From DAOUMU01 sp034409055 (GTDB lineage: Bacteria; Chloroflexota; Anaerolineae; 4572-78; J111): a DNA stretch of 19,343 bases. Under the pieces are notes generated by a model that was not told where the DNA came from, ran no database searches, and saw only the letters and a program-made list of their open reading frames with translations. Below are positions 5,862-12,176 of the stretch, one piece after another (position 1 is the stretch's first letter; each line of letters begins with the position of its first letter). A program made the translations under genes and the position numbers. The DNA lies in the NCBI GenBank assembly GCA_034409055.1, contig DAOUMU010000462.1:1-19343 (forward strand), in the 5' to 3' direction.

Positions 5862-7244
5862 TCAATCTTGTGCTTCCTCGATCTGGCGGCAGACAGTTCT
5901 CATCCGTTCGACCGGAGCTTGGCCGAGAGTAAAAATTTGATCCCATGCGGCGTAGGTAATCCGTCTCGCCTCAGCCATATTGGCAAAGATTTCGGCCGTC
6001 ACCGAGTACCCCTTGATGTGACCATCGGCAAAGGCGGCAATATCCAAGCCTTTGGTCTTCTGCGGAAACTCCTGGCGGATGAAGTTCACCCACTCATCAA
6101 CCAGAGAGGCTCGAGCCGGCTGGAGAAAGTTGGCCCGGGCCATCGCCCGACCGTAATCTTTGCTGATCAGGAACTTGACCAGTTCCCAGGCAGCATCGGG
6201 ATGCCTGGTTCTGGCGTAAATACCGTAGCCATCTGTGGTGGCCAGGGTCACCCGGCGGACCGGTCCGGCCGGGAAGGGGGCTATCCCGATTCGGAAAGTG
6301 GCTTCTGTCAGGATATCCTTCAGCGCCCAGGAGCCATCTTCGACCATGGCCACCCGGCCGGTACTGAAAGCCCGGCGAGTGGCCATATTTTGCATATCCA
6401 GAAAGGTGGCCATCACTTTGTCGTCCCACATACGAGCCCGAAGCCATTCCATCGCGGCCATTGCTTCAGATTCAGCCATGCGGCATCGAGTCGGATCTTC
6501 AGGGTCAACGAAGTGTCCTCCCCAGCCATTGACGTGCATCTGAATGCGATCCCAGGAGATGTCAAGCATACTACCCCACAAATCAGTTCTACCATTACCA
6601 TCACAATCTTGGGTGAGGTGTTCCATAGCAGCCAAATAATCGTCGTGATTCCAGGTTTCATCGGGGTAATCCAGGCCGTATTGATCGAAGAGATCTTTGT
6701 TGTAGTAGAGCGCCAGAGCACCGTGGTATTTGGGCAAGCCGTATTGTCGTCCGTCCCTGGTAAAGAAGGATTTATACTGGGCCGGATCCCAGTCGTCAAT
6801 TGTGGCTTGGTCCAGCTCAGCCTCAACGTAGGGCCGTAGATCCAGGGTATAGCCCTGCTGGGCCCAGATGGGGAAGAAGGAACAGCAACCTTGAAAAACA
6901 TCTGGAGCAGTACCGGCCTGCATATCGACCAGCATTGTCTCCTCTAAGTCCTCGGGATCGGGAATGTAGAAGACACGGATATTAGGATGAGTGGCGTGAA
7001 ACTCTGCCAGCATTTGCTGGACCATAGGCGGGAACCAATCAGTCCGCCAATCCTGGTAGACCAGTTGGACCTTCCCCCCCTGCCGAGAAACGGGGGTAGC
7101 TCGAAATGGGTTACAGGCGGTCAGAGTTGTACCAGCAGCCGCCAGCCCGGCCAGGCGTAGAAACTTTCGTCGAGAGAAGACTGGCCGGCCAGATTTCCTC
7201 CCTACGCGACTATGGTCCTTGGAATTGGGTATATCCTCTATCAT
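5862..7244 (-). CDS. Tat-exported lipoprotein, ABC sugar-type solute-binding protein (460 aa)
   Basis: This is an extracytoplasmic solute-binding protein of the SBP_bac_1 family (carbohydrate type). From the chosen ATG at 7244, a twin-arginine signal SRRKFLRLAG (residues 24-33) and a lipobox LTAC give Cys44 as lipid anchor. The mature part has family hallmarks: GTAPDVFQG, YGLPKYHGALALYYNKDLF, TWNHDDYLAAMEHL, a DCDGNGRTD loop like a calcium site, and KFLISKDYGRAMA. The frame stays open upstream to 7523, but those 93 residues are the C-terminal remnant of an M20 peptidase and not part of this protein. The ATG at 7244 has a weak ribosome binding site. No permease or ATPase gene is adjacent. The stop lies 1 nt from the kinase start, so a sensing role is likely. 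Confidence 0.9.
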   Translation of the reverse strand: MIEDIPNSKDHSRVGRKSGRPVFSRRKFLRLAGLAAAGTTLTACNPFRATPVSRQGGKVQLVYQDWRTDWFPPMVQQMLAEFHATHPNIRVFYIPDPEDLEETMLVDMQAGTAPDVFQGCCSFFPIWAQQGYTLDLRPYVEAELDQATIDDWDPAQYKSFFTRDGRQYGLPKYHGALALYYNKDLFDQYGLDYPDETWNHDDYLAAMEHLTQDCDGNGRTDLWGSMLDISWDRIQMHVNGWGGHFVDPEDPTRCRMAESEAMAAMEWLRARMWDDKVMATFLDMQNMATRRAFSTGRVAMVEDGSWALKDILTEATFRIGIAPFPAGPVRRVTLATTDGYGIYARTRHPDAAWELVKFLISKDYGRAMARANFLQPARASLVDEWVNFIRQEFPQKTKGLDIAAFADGHIKGYSVTAEIFANMAEARRITYAAWDQIFTLGQAPVERMRTVCRQIEEAQD

Positions 7245-7770
7245 ATCAGAGTTTACTCTATACTCTTGCTCTTTACGACCATCGGCACTTTGCTCAGAGC
7301 AGTGGGCATTGCCACCTGCCGGCCCTAAGCCATCAATTGTTGGGATGTGTGAGAAGATTTGGTTACCATCGCTTAAACCTCCCCGTGCTTCGGGTAAGAC
7401 CCGTCCTCCCAGTGAAGCGGCGGCCTGCTGCCACACGGCCAATAGCCGGTCGGTGGCCTCATTACGTGGCCAGGGAGGCGTTTCGTGAAAGATATCAATG
7501 TTGACCTGGCAAGGATTAACCATCTTTCACGCTGCGTACACTAGCCTGGGCACTGAGGGTCCGCAAGCGGGCCACCCCTTCATTATACACTGTCGGGGAG
7601 AAAACACGCATTTCACCACTGGCTACGGCGTAGTAAGGTACCCGATTGATCACCGTCCCACCCGCCATCGTCCCCACGTTGAAGGTCAGGTCACGTTCGT
7701 AATCGGTCAGAGCGGCAATCTGTTGAATGGGGTGAGCCATCTGGACGATGGCACTGGCTGCAGAATATGC
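7245..7770 (-). pseudogene. frameshifted, truncated M20-family metallopeptidase remnant
   Basis: Two minus-strand frames encode consecutive pieces of an ArgE/carboxypeptidase G2-like M20 peptidase. The first (about 7770-7516) holds the dimerisation domain (ASAIVQMAHPIQQI, TFNVGTMAGGTVINRVP, SVRSVKDG then a stop). The second (7523-about 7258) holds the end of the catalytic domain: CQVNIDIFHETPPWPRN, GGLSDGN, PTIDGLGPAGGNAHCSE, including the last metal-ligand His of the GGNAH motif, and KEQEY. One frameshift at about 7516-7523 separates them. The N-terminal metal-binding half and the last roughly 30 residues are missing. The second piece reads in frame into the binding-protein gene, so an automatic call could give a false 553-residue fusion. 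Confidence 0.85.
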
Positions 7771-7774
7771 AAAT

Positions 7775-7800
7775 AAGACCCCGGCTTTTGCCAGGGTCTT
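7775..7800. terminator. terminator hairpin after the aldehyde dehydrogenase
   Basis: AAGACCC (7775-7781) pairs perfectly with GGGTCTT (7794-7800); the loop also contains a CGG/GCC-like pairing. It lies 47 nt after the dehydrogenase stop on the minus strand and is followed there by TTATTT. The symmetric flanks (AATAAATT on the plus strand) would allow action in both directions. Confidence 0.6.
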
Positions 7801-7847
7801 AATAAATTAAATGCGTCAGCGGAGCATGATGACCATAGCCTCCTGAC

Positions 7848-9428
7848 CTAACCGATGATAGTGCGGCTTTGCTCATGCATATAAAGGGGGAGGGTATAGA
7901 GAGCGCCGATACCTTTGCCGCTGGAACCACTGCCTTTCCAACCGCCAAAACATTGTACGCCGGGCCAAGCACCCGTGGTGGCTCCTGCAACCCGGTTGGC
8001 GTAAGTCGTGCCGGCCTGAATGTTTTCAAAGAACCAATCAACTTCCTCTTTGTCCTCACCAAAAAAGCCGGCGGTCAGGCCATAATGAGTATCGTTAGCC
8101 TTTTCCATAGCCTCGTCCAGGGTTTTGACTTTAGCCAAATGTAGGATGGGCAGAAATAATTCACTTTTGACCAGTTCGTGATCTTCTGGTAAGCCTTCAA
8201 CAATGGCTGGTTCGACAAAGTGGCCCTTGGCAAATTCGCCTTCGGTCAGGATATTACCACCTACCAGCACTGTACCATCCGCCCTGGCTTTCTCCATAAA
8301 CTTTTGGTAATCTTCGTAAGCTTTCTTATTGACGACCGTGCCCATGAAGGTATCGCGTTCAGTTGGGTCACCAACCTTAATGGCCTTGGTTATCTCAACC
8401 AGCTTGGCCTTAAAATCGTCGTAAATATCTTCCTGCACGTAAACGCGAGAGCAGGCGGAGCATTTCTGGCCATCCAGGCCAAAAACCGCTCGCATTACCC
8501 CAACTGCGGCCTTGTTTACATCAGCCGTTTTTGAGACAATGGTGGGATTTTTACCGCCCATTTCAATAATAGCCGGGCGAGGATACAGACCAGCACCACC
8601 TTTTTTGAAAACATTCATCCCGACGTCATAAGAACCGGTGAAGGTCCAGCCGTCAATGTCAGGATTGTCTTGCAATTCCTGGCCAACCGTTCGGCCCGGT
8701 CCGCTGACGTAGTTAAACACCCCTGGTGGCAGTCCGGCTTCAGCAAAAAGTTCAGCCGTTTTCCAGCCATCATAGGGCGTATCGGACGACCCTTTGAATA
8801 CAACCGTATTGCCGGTGACCAATGCGGCGGCAATGGGCGCAGCCGACAGCGCTATCGGGAAGTTGAAGGGAGAAATGACCACCCATACGCCATAGGGACG
8901 CAAGACGCTAAAATTTTGCTCCAATGGGTCATCGGGATTCAGCTTGCCCATTTCATTGACATAGCCTTTATTTTTCTCCATCTGAGTGGCATAATAACGC
9001 AGCAAATCAGCGGTTTCTTCTACCTCACCCAGCGCCTCCAGGCGACTCTTGCCCACTTCAAAAATCATCAGGGCGCTTAATTCCAGGCTGTTATCACTGA
9101 TTTTCTCGGCGATATCGCGAATGATGGCTACCCGCTCCTGCCAGGGAGTCTTGCACCATTGTGGGAAAGCAGCCCTGGCTGCGGCAATGGCCGTCCTGGC
9201 ATGCTCAACCGTGCCTTTCTGGGCACTGCAGAGATGCATCTCGGTGTTGATGGGGCTGTAGCTTTCGAACTTTTCGTCGGCGTAGACCTTTTCCCCATTA
9301 ATAAACATGGGCACCTCCACGCCTAACCACCCAGATTTGACCCGGGCGATTGCCTCATCAAAGGCCGATTGCAACTCTTCATTGTCGGCCGACATCGTAG
9401 CATAAGTGATTTTGAATTTCTGAGCCAT
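7848..9428 (-). CDS. pruA: aldehyde dehydrogenase, 1-pyrroline-5-carboxylate dehydrogenase type (526 aa)
   Basis: This is a full-length NAD(P)-dependent aldehyde dehydrogenase. The catalytic Cys323 sits in GLDGQKCSACSR, a signature typical of 1-pyrroline-5-carboxylate (glutamate semialdehyde) dehydrogenases. The general base Glu289 is in IIEMGGKNP. The cofactor fold is visible as VISPFNFPIALSAAPIAAALVTGN, the WTFTGSYDVG turn and FKGSSDTPYDGW. The positions agree with stand-alone RocA/PruA enzymes of about 515-530 residues. The likely reaction is oxidation of L-glutamate 5-semialdehyde to glutamate, the second step of proline or ornithine breakdown, in the cytoplasm. No proline dehydrogenase gene is adjacent. 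The start has a strong AAGGAGG about 6 nt upstream. The substrate is inferred from motifs, and another semialdehyde cannot be excluded. Confidence 0.9.
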   Translation of the reverse strand: MAQKFKITYATMSADNEELQSAFDEAIARVKSGWLGVEVPMFINGEKVYADEKFESYSPINTEMHLCSAQKGTVEHARTAIAAARAAFPQWCKTPWQERVAIIRDIAEKISDNSLELSALMIFEVGKSRLEALGEVEETADLLRYYATQMEKNKGYVNEMGKLNPDDPLEQNFSVLRPYGVWVVISPFNFPIALSAAPIAAALVTGNTVVFKGSSDTPYDGWKTAELFAEAGLPPGVFNYVSGPGRTVGQELQDNPDIDGWTFTGSYDVGMNVFKKGGAGLYPRPAIIEMGGKNPTIVSKTADVNKAAVGVMRAVFGLDGQKCSACSRVYVQEDIYDDFKAKLVEITKAIKVGDPTERDTFMGTVVNKKAYEDYQKFMEKARADGTVLVGGNILTEGEFAKGHFVEPAIVEGLPEDHELVKSELFLPILHLAKVKTLDEAMEKANDTHYGLTAGFFGEDKEEVDWFFENIQAGTTYANRVAGATTGAWPGVQCFGGWKGSGSSGKGIGALYTLPLYMHEQSRTIIG

Positions 9429-9452
9429 ATTGACCTCCTTGTCTTGATATAA

Positions 9453-9495
9453 ACGTAGGCAGGCACCGGTGTGGCTCTGTCCTTCTTACCTACGT
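9453..9495 (-). promoter_or_regulatory. leader hairpin of the aldehyde dehydrogenase mRNA
   Basis: ACGTAGG (9453-9459) and CCTACGT (9489-9495) form a perfect 7-bp closing stem within the predicted 85-nt 5' leader, with CACCGGTG inside the enclosed 29 nt. It ends about 17 nt before the Shine-Dalgarno sequence. A cis-regulatory role is inference. Confidence 0.4.
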
Positions 9496-9519
9496 CTTTA
9501 ATTAAAAATGTGATGTGCC

Positions 9520-9548
9520 ATCCTATCACTTCCTGGCATCTCTGTCAA
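9520..9548 (-). promoter_or_regulatory. sigma-70-like promoter of the aldehyde dehydrogenase gene
   Basis: On the minus strand a perfect -35 box TTGACA (9543-9548) is followed after 17 nt by the -10 box TAGGAT (9520-9525, four of six consensus positions). The predicted start is near 9513, giving a leader of about 85 nt that contains the 9453-9495 hairpin. Confidence 0.6.
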
Positions 9549-9566
9549 GATTATTCCCACGCGCCC

Positions 9567-9590
9567 ACACCCATATGCGTATTTGGGTGT
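9567..9590. repeat. 7-bp inverted repeat in the divergent intergenic region
   Basis: ACACCCA (9567-9573) and TGGGTGT (9584-9590) pair around a 10-nt loop. It lies about 20 nt upstream of the dehydrogenase -35 box. It could be an operator or a small hairpin; there is no T-tract. Confidence 0.35.
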
Positions 9591-9727
9591 GTTTAAACCG
9601 AGCAGTTGGACATATCATTCAAAACCACGGATCGGCAGGAAAACATGGATTTCGGCATCTTTTATCCGCGTTTTCCTGCTAATCAGCGGTTCGGCTACGA
9701 TCATCATTTGGATCACCCTGCTCGGCT

Positions 9728-9771
9728 TGGATTGCCAAATCCAAGCCATAACCGCTGGATTTGGCAATCCA
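9728..9771. repeat. perfect 16-bp inverted repeat
   Basis: TGGATTGCCAAATCCA (9728-9743) and TGGATTTGGCAATCCA (9756-9771) are exact reverse complements around the 12-nt loop AGCCATAACCGC. It lies about 70 nt upstream of the NmrA-gene -35 box. No T-tract follows, so it is not a standard terminator. Apart from this and the other listed sites, the 9549-9838 stretch shows nothing convincing. Confidence 0.75.
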
Positions 9772-9838
9772 GTGGGAGCAAACCAAGACCAATGGCCGAA
9801 ACGATGATCAACGCCAACACACCCTATTCACATCTTTA

Positions 9839-9867
9839 TTTACAGGAAAGGTAAATCGGGCTATAAT
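9839..9867 (+). promoter_or_regulatory. sigma-70-like promoter of the NmrA-like gene
   Basis: The -35 box TTTACA (9839-9844), a 17-nt spacer and a consensus -10 box TATAAT (9862-9867) are followed by a short leader of about 23 nt. The ATG is at 9897, with AGAGGG upstream of it. Confidence 0.8.
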
Positions 9868-9896
9868 CCCAGAAATCACCAGAGGGAAACAGTGGA

Positions 9897-10760
9897 ATGA
9901 TTCTTGTAACGGGTGCTGCAGGCAAAACTGGTCGGGCAATCATACAGGCTGTGGTTGCCAAAGGGCAACCAGTCCGAGGATTGGTGCATCGACGTGAGCA
10001 GGTGGCCTTGCTCAAGCAGAGCGGAGTACAAGAGGTCGTTGTTGGGGATATGCGGGTTCAGGCGACGATGAATCAAGCAACGAGGGGCGTTGAGATGGTG
10101 TATCATATCTGCCCCAATGTGCACCCTGAGGAGATCGCCATAGGGGAAACCGCTATCCGCGCCGCGCGGTCAGAAGGTATCGAACGGTTTGTCTACCACT
10201 CGGTGCTTCATCCTCAGACGGAGGCGATGCCGCATCACTGGCGAAAGTTGCGAGTGGAGGAGAAATTGATCGAGTCCGGGTTGTCGTACACGATTCTGCA
10301 ACCTGCGGCGTATATGCAAAACGTGCTAGCTCAATGGGATGGCATTGTGGAGCAAGGGGTATACCTTGTGCCGTATGCTGAGAGGGCGCGGTTGAGCATG
10401 GTCGATCTGCAAGACGTGGCAGAGGTTGCGGCGAACGTGTTGGCTGAAGCAGGGCATGAGGGTGCCACGTATGAACTGAGCGGGCCGGAGGCGCTTACGC
10501 AGAAGGAAGTGGCAACAATCCTGGGACAGCAAATCGGGCGTGAAGTCCAAGTGGAAGTTGTTCCTGTTGGTGCTTGGGAGCGACAAGCGCGAGAGTCAGG
10601 GTTGGATGATGATCGAATCGAGACGTTGGTGAAGATGTTTCGGTACTATGAGCGAAATGGGTTGATGGGTAATCCAGGGGTGCTGGAGTGGTTGCTGGGT
10701 CGTTCTGCCACAAGGTTTGCAAGCTTTGTGCAGCGGACTGTGGAGGAGTGTCAAGCCTAA
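9897..10760 (+). CDS. NmrA-like NAD(P)-binding Rossmann protein (287 aa)
   Basis: This is an atypical short-chain dehydrogenase of the NmrA/HSCARG group. The N-terminal TGAAGKTG (residues 5-12) is the dinucleotide-binding glycine motif. VVVGDM, the VYHICPNVHPEE segment and FVYHSVLHP follow, then YTILQPAAYMQNVL, the usual NmrA active-site-side segment without a classical YxxxK. The C-terminal half (YELSGPEALTQKEVATILGQQIGREV) is the substrate-side domain. Family members act as redox sensors, quinone or NADPH-dependent oxidoreductases, or epimerase-like enzymes, and the substrate cannot be told from sequence. The length of 287 is normal. It is monocistronic, with its own strong promoter and AGAGGG about 10 nt before the ATG. 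Confidence 0.9.
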   Translation: MILVTGAAGKTGRAIIQAVVAKGQPVRGLVHRREQVALLKQSGVQEVVVGDMRVQATMNQATRGVEMVYHICPNVHPEEIAIGETAIRAARSEGIERFVYHSVLHPQTEAMPHHWRKLRVEEKLIESGLSYTILQPAAYMQNVLAQWDGIVEQGVYLVPYAERARLSMVDLQDVAEVAANVLAEAGHEGATYELSGPEALTQKEVATILGQQIGREVQVEVVPVGAWERQARESGLDDDRIETLVKMFRYYERNGLMGNPGVLEWLLGRSATRFASFVQRTVEECQA

Positions 10761-10921
10761 CTGTGTGGTTGGAGCTGACCTGGCTATCGTGGAGCTTTGC
10801 GGGGTTGGTAAAACCTGCCTTCGGATTTTTGGGTGAGGGTGATGAGCCTGGGTCGCAATGTCACTTAGAACAAAAGAGCAGTCCGTAGACCAGCCCTTTG
10901 CCGAATAAAAACAACCGCAAG

Positions 10922-10977
10922 TTGCCATAACTAAAAAAGTGGGTAAAATCAAAGAAGTAGGCGCGCAGTTATGGTAA
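10922..10977. promoter_or_regulatory. inverted repeat upstream of the 43-aa ORF
   Basis: TTGCCATAACT (10922-10932) and AGTTATGGTAA (10967-10977) match as inverted repeats at 10 of 11 positions, 34 nt apart. The second arm ends about 28 nt before the ATG at 11006, where a promoter would lie. Between the NmrA gene stop and this site (10761-10921) no gene or clear signal is seen. Confidence 0.4.
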
Positions 10978-11005
10978 AACCTTTTTTTGTATTGGGTCTA
11001 TCACT

Positions 11006-11137
11006 ATGAGTGGCCTTTCCCGGCAGCAACTTTTAATCTTAGCCATCTTATTATTCCTTTCCGTGGTTATTTTAGGTTGCCTCTGTTTGCTGACTGTTCC
11101 CAGTCCCACCACAGGGGGACCTGCTTTTGTCCTTTAA
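11006..11137 (+). CDS. single-TM miniprotein (43 aa)
   Basis: This is a short open frame: MSGLSRQQLLILAILLFLSV at the start, then a hydrophobic helix to about residue 30 with CLC inside, and a short Pro/Gly tail ending FVL. The layout (a few polar residues with one Arg, one membrane span, a short outer tail) is typical of small membrane proteins. It is followed by a hairpin and a good intrinsic terminator at 11252-11287, which fits a separate transcript. Against it, no clear Shine-Dalgarno precedes the ATG. The function is unknown. Confidence 0.45.
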   Translation: MSGLSRQQLLILAILLFLSVVILGCLCLLTVPSPTTGGPAFVL

Positions 11138-11162
11138 GCCGTATTCGTTTTGGCTGGGTCTA

Positions 11163-11179
11163 GCTCAGAAGGTCTGAGC
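11163..11179 (+). terminator. 7-bp hairpin after the 43-aa ORF
   Basis: GCTCAGA and TCTGAGC pair perfectly around AGG. A run with TATTTTCT occurs about 17 nt later, so it may be a weak terminator or an mRNA-end structure. Confidence 0.35.
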
Positions 11180-11251
11180 AGCAGCTTTCTTGCTGTATTT
11201 TCTCCATTAAACTATCGCAGTCAGCCACAGGCTTTTATCACAAGAGCAAGC

Positions 11252-11287
11252 AATCGGCAGGATTCTTTTTCCTGCTGATTTTTTATT
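11252..11287 (+). terminator. intrinsic terminator
   Basis: AATCGGCAGGA and TCCTGCTGATT form an 11-bp stem with one G-T pair over a 7-nt loop, followed by TTTTATTT on the plus strand. It separates the 43-aa ORF from the next promoter. Confidence 0.8.
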
Positions 11288-11314
11288 TCAGTCGTCGGGT
11301 CAGGATCAAAGGAA

Positions 11315-11344
11315 TTGGCAAAAGCCTTTCGATGTTGCTATAAT
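11315..11344 (+). promoter_or_regulatory. sigma-70-like promoter of the Pro/Glu-rich gene
   Basis: The -35 box TTGGCA (11315-11320), an 18-nt spacer and a consensus -10 box TATAAT (11339-11344) lie about 100 nt before the ATG at 11446. Confidence 0.65.
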
Positions 11345-11445
11345 AGCCCACAGTCGTTACAAATCTCTCAATTGTGGGAACAAATTTAATTATATTGAGC
11401 AGAGTGTGCGGCTGTTTATATGTATGGAAGGAGATTTTTTGTTTT

Positions 11446-12105
11446 ATGAGCCGATGGGCTTTATCCAATTTGAAAGCTTCTCAGAAACACCAAGCCAGGC
11501 AGGCACTATTTTTTCCTCTGACCGGATTGAAACATCTTGCTCTACTTTTTGCTATTTCAATATTTTTGACCTTTTGGATGGCCAATGGCAGTGTCACCGC
11601 CGAGATGTTATTCCAATCTCCCGCGCCGGCTGAATCACCATTGACGGAGCCGCCTCCGGCCGAACAGCCACCACCGGCCGAACCGGCACCCACTGAGCAG
11701 CCACCACCGGCCGAACCAGTACCCGCCGAGCAGCCACCGGTAGAACAACAGCCAGCCGAAGAAATACCGGCCGAAGCATCTCCCACTGACCAACCAGCCA
11801 CTGAGATCATATCATCCGAATCCCCCGTCCAAGAACCAGGCGGTGAGGCATTGGTTCCAGAGGAACCACTGCCAGAATCGAGCAGACCGGAAAGATCCCG
11901 TAGAGACGAGATTACTCTGGATGATGAGGGGGAAGAATCCTCCAATCTTATCCTGGATCAAATTGAACTCATCGATACCATTGTGGTTTCCGGCGCATAT
12001 GTCTGGTTATGTTGTGGCGTGGTCCTATTTTTATTAGTGCCCGTGTTTATGTTGCTTTTATACATTCGAGGGCGAAGCAGGATTGGTAGCGAAGGTGATC
12101 TTTAA
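11446..12105 (+). CDS. Pro/Glu-rich membrane protein with two TM segments (219 aa)
   Basis: No family is recognised. The start at 11446 (MSRWALSNLK) is preferred over the upstream ATG at 11374 because AAGGAGA lies 11 nt before it. The N-terminal basic region leads into a TM or signal-anchor segment (LKHLALLFAISIFLTFWMANG). A long, disordered linker rich in Pro, Ala and Glu follows, with 11-residue repeats EQPPPAEPAPT / EQPPPAEPVPA / EQPPVEQQPAE starting at 11662, 11695 and 11728. Then comes an acidic stretch (ITLDDEGEES) and a second TM (CCGVVLFLLVPVFMLLLYI) ending in a basic tail. Both ends probably face the cytoplasm, with the linker outside crossing the wall or envelope. It is probably co-transcribed with the glycosyltransferase downstream. 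The linker may be an O-glycosylation target, but this is inference. Confidence 0.7.
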   Translation: MSRWALSNLKASQKHQARQALFFPLTGLKHLALLFAISIFLTFWMANGSVTAEMLFQSPAPAESPLTEPPPAEQPPPAEPAPTEQPPPAEPVPAEQPPVEQQPAEEIPAEASPTDQPATEIISSESPVQEPGGEALVPEEPLPESSRPERSRRDEITLDDEGEESSNLILDQIELIDTIVVSGAYVWLCCGVVLFLLVPVFMLLLYIRGRSRIGSEGDL

Positions 12106-12176
12106 GAGGGGGGTATCGACGACTTTCTGTCTCGACGTTGTCGATTTGTATATCGAGTCACCTGCCTGAAATAGAT

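Noticed and set aside
5868..6839. 323-residue plus-strand open frame opposite the binding-protein gene
   Set aside because: It is an antisense shadow of a well-recognised SBP_bac_1 gene, with unnatural composition and no ribosome binding site.
7106..7504. 132-residue plus-strand frame
   Set aside because: It is antisense to the M20 remnant and the binding-protein signal region, with no family resemblance.
7245..7523. N-terminal extension making the binding protein 553 residues
   Set aside because: The extra 93 residues are recognisably the M20 peptidase C-terminus, and the Tat signal would then be buried more than 110 residues in.
9583..9854. Overlapping plus-strand frames of 74-82 residues
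   Set aside because: They cover the 16-bp hairpin and end at the NmrA promoter, with no ribosome binding site or family.
10326..10952. Minus-strand frames opposite and after the NmrA-like gene
   Set aside because: They are low-complexity, His/Thr/Pro-rich antisense translations without start signals.
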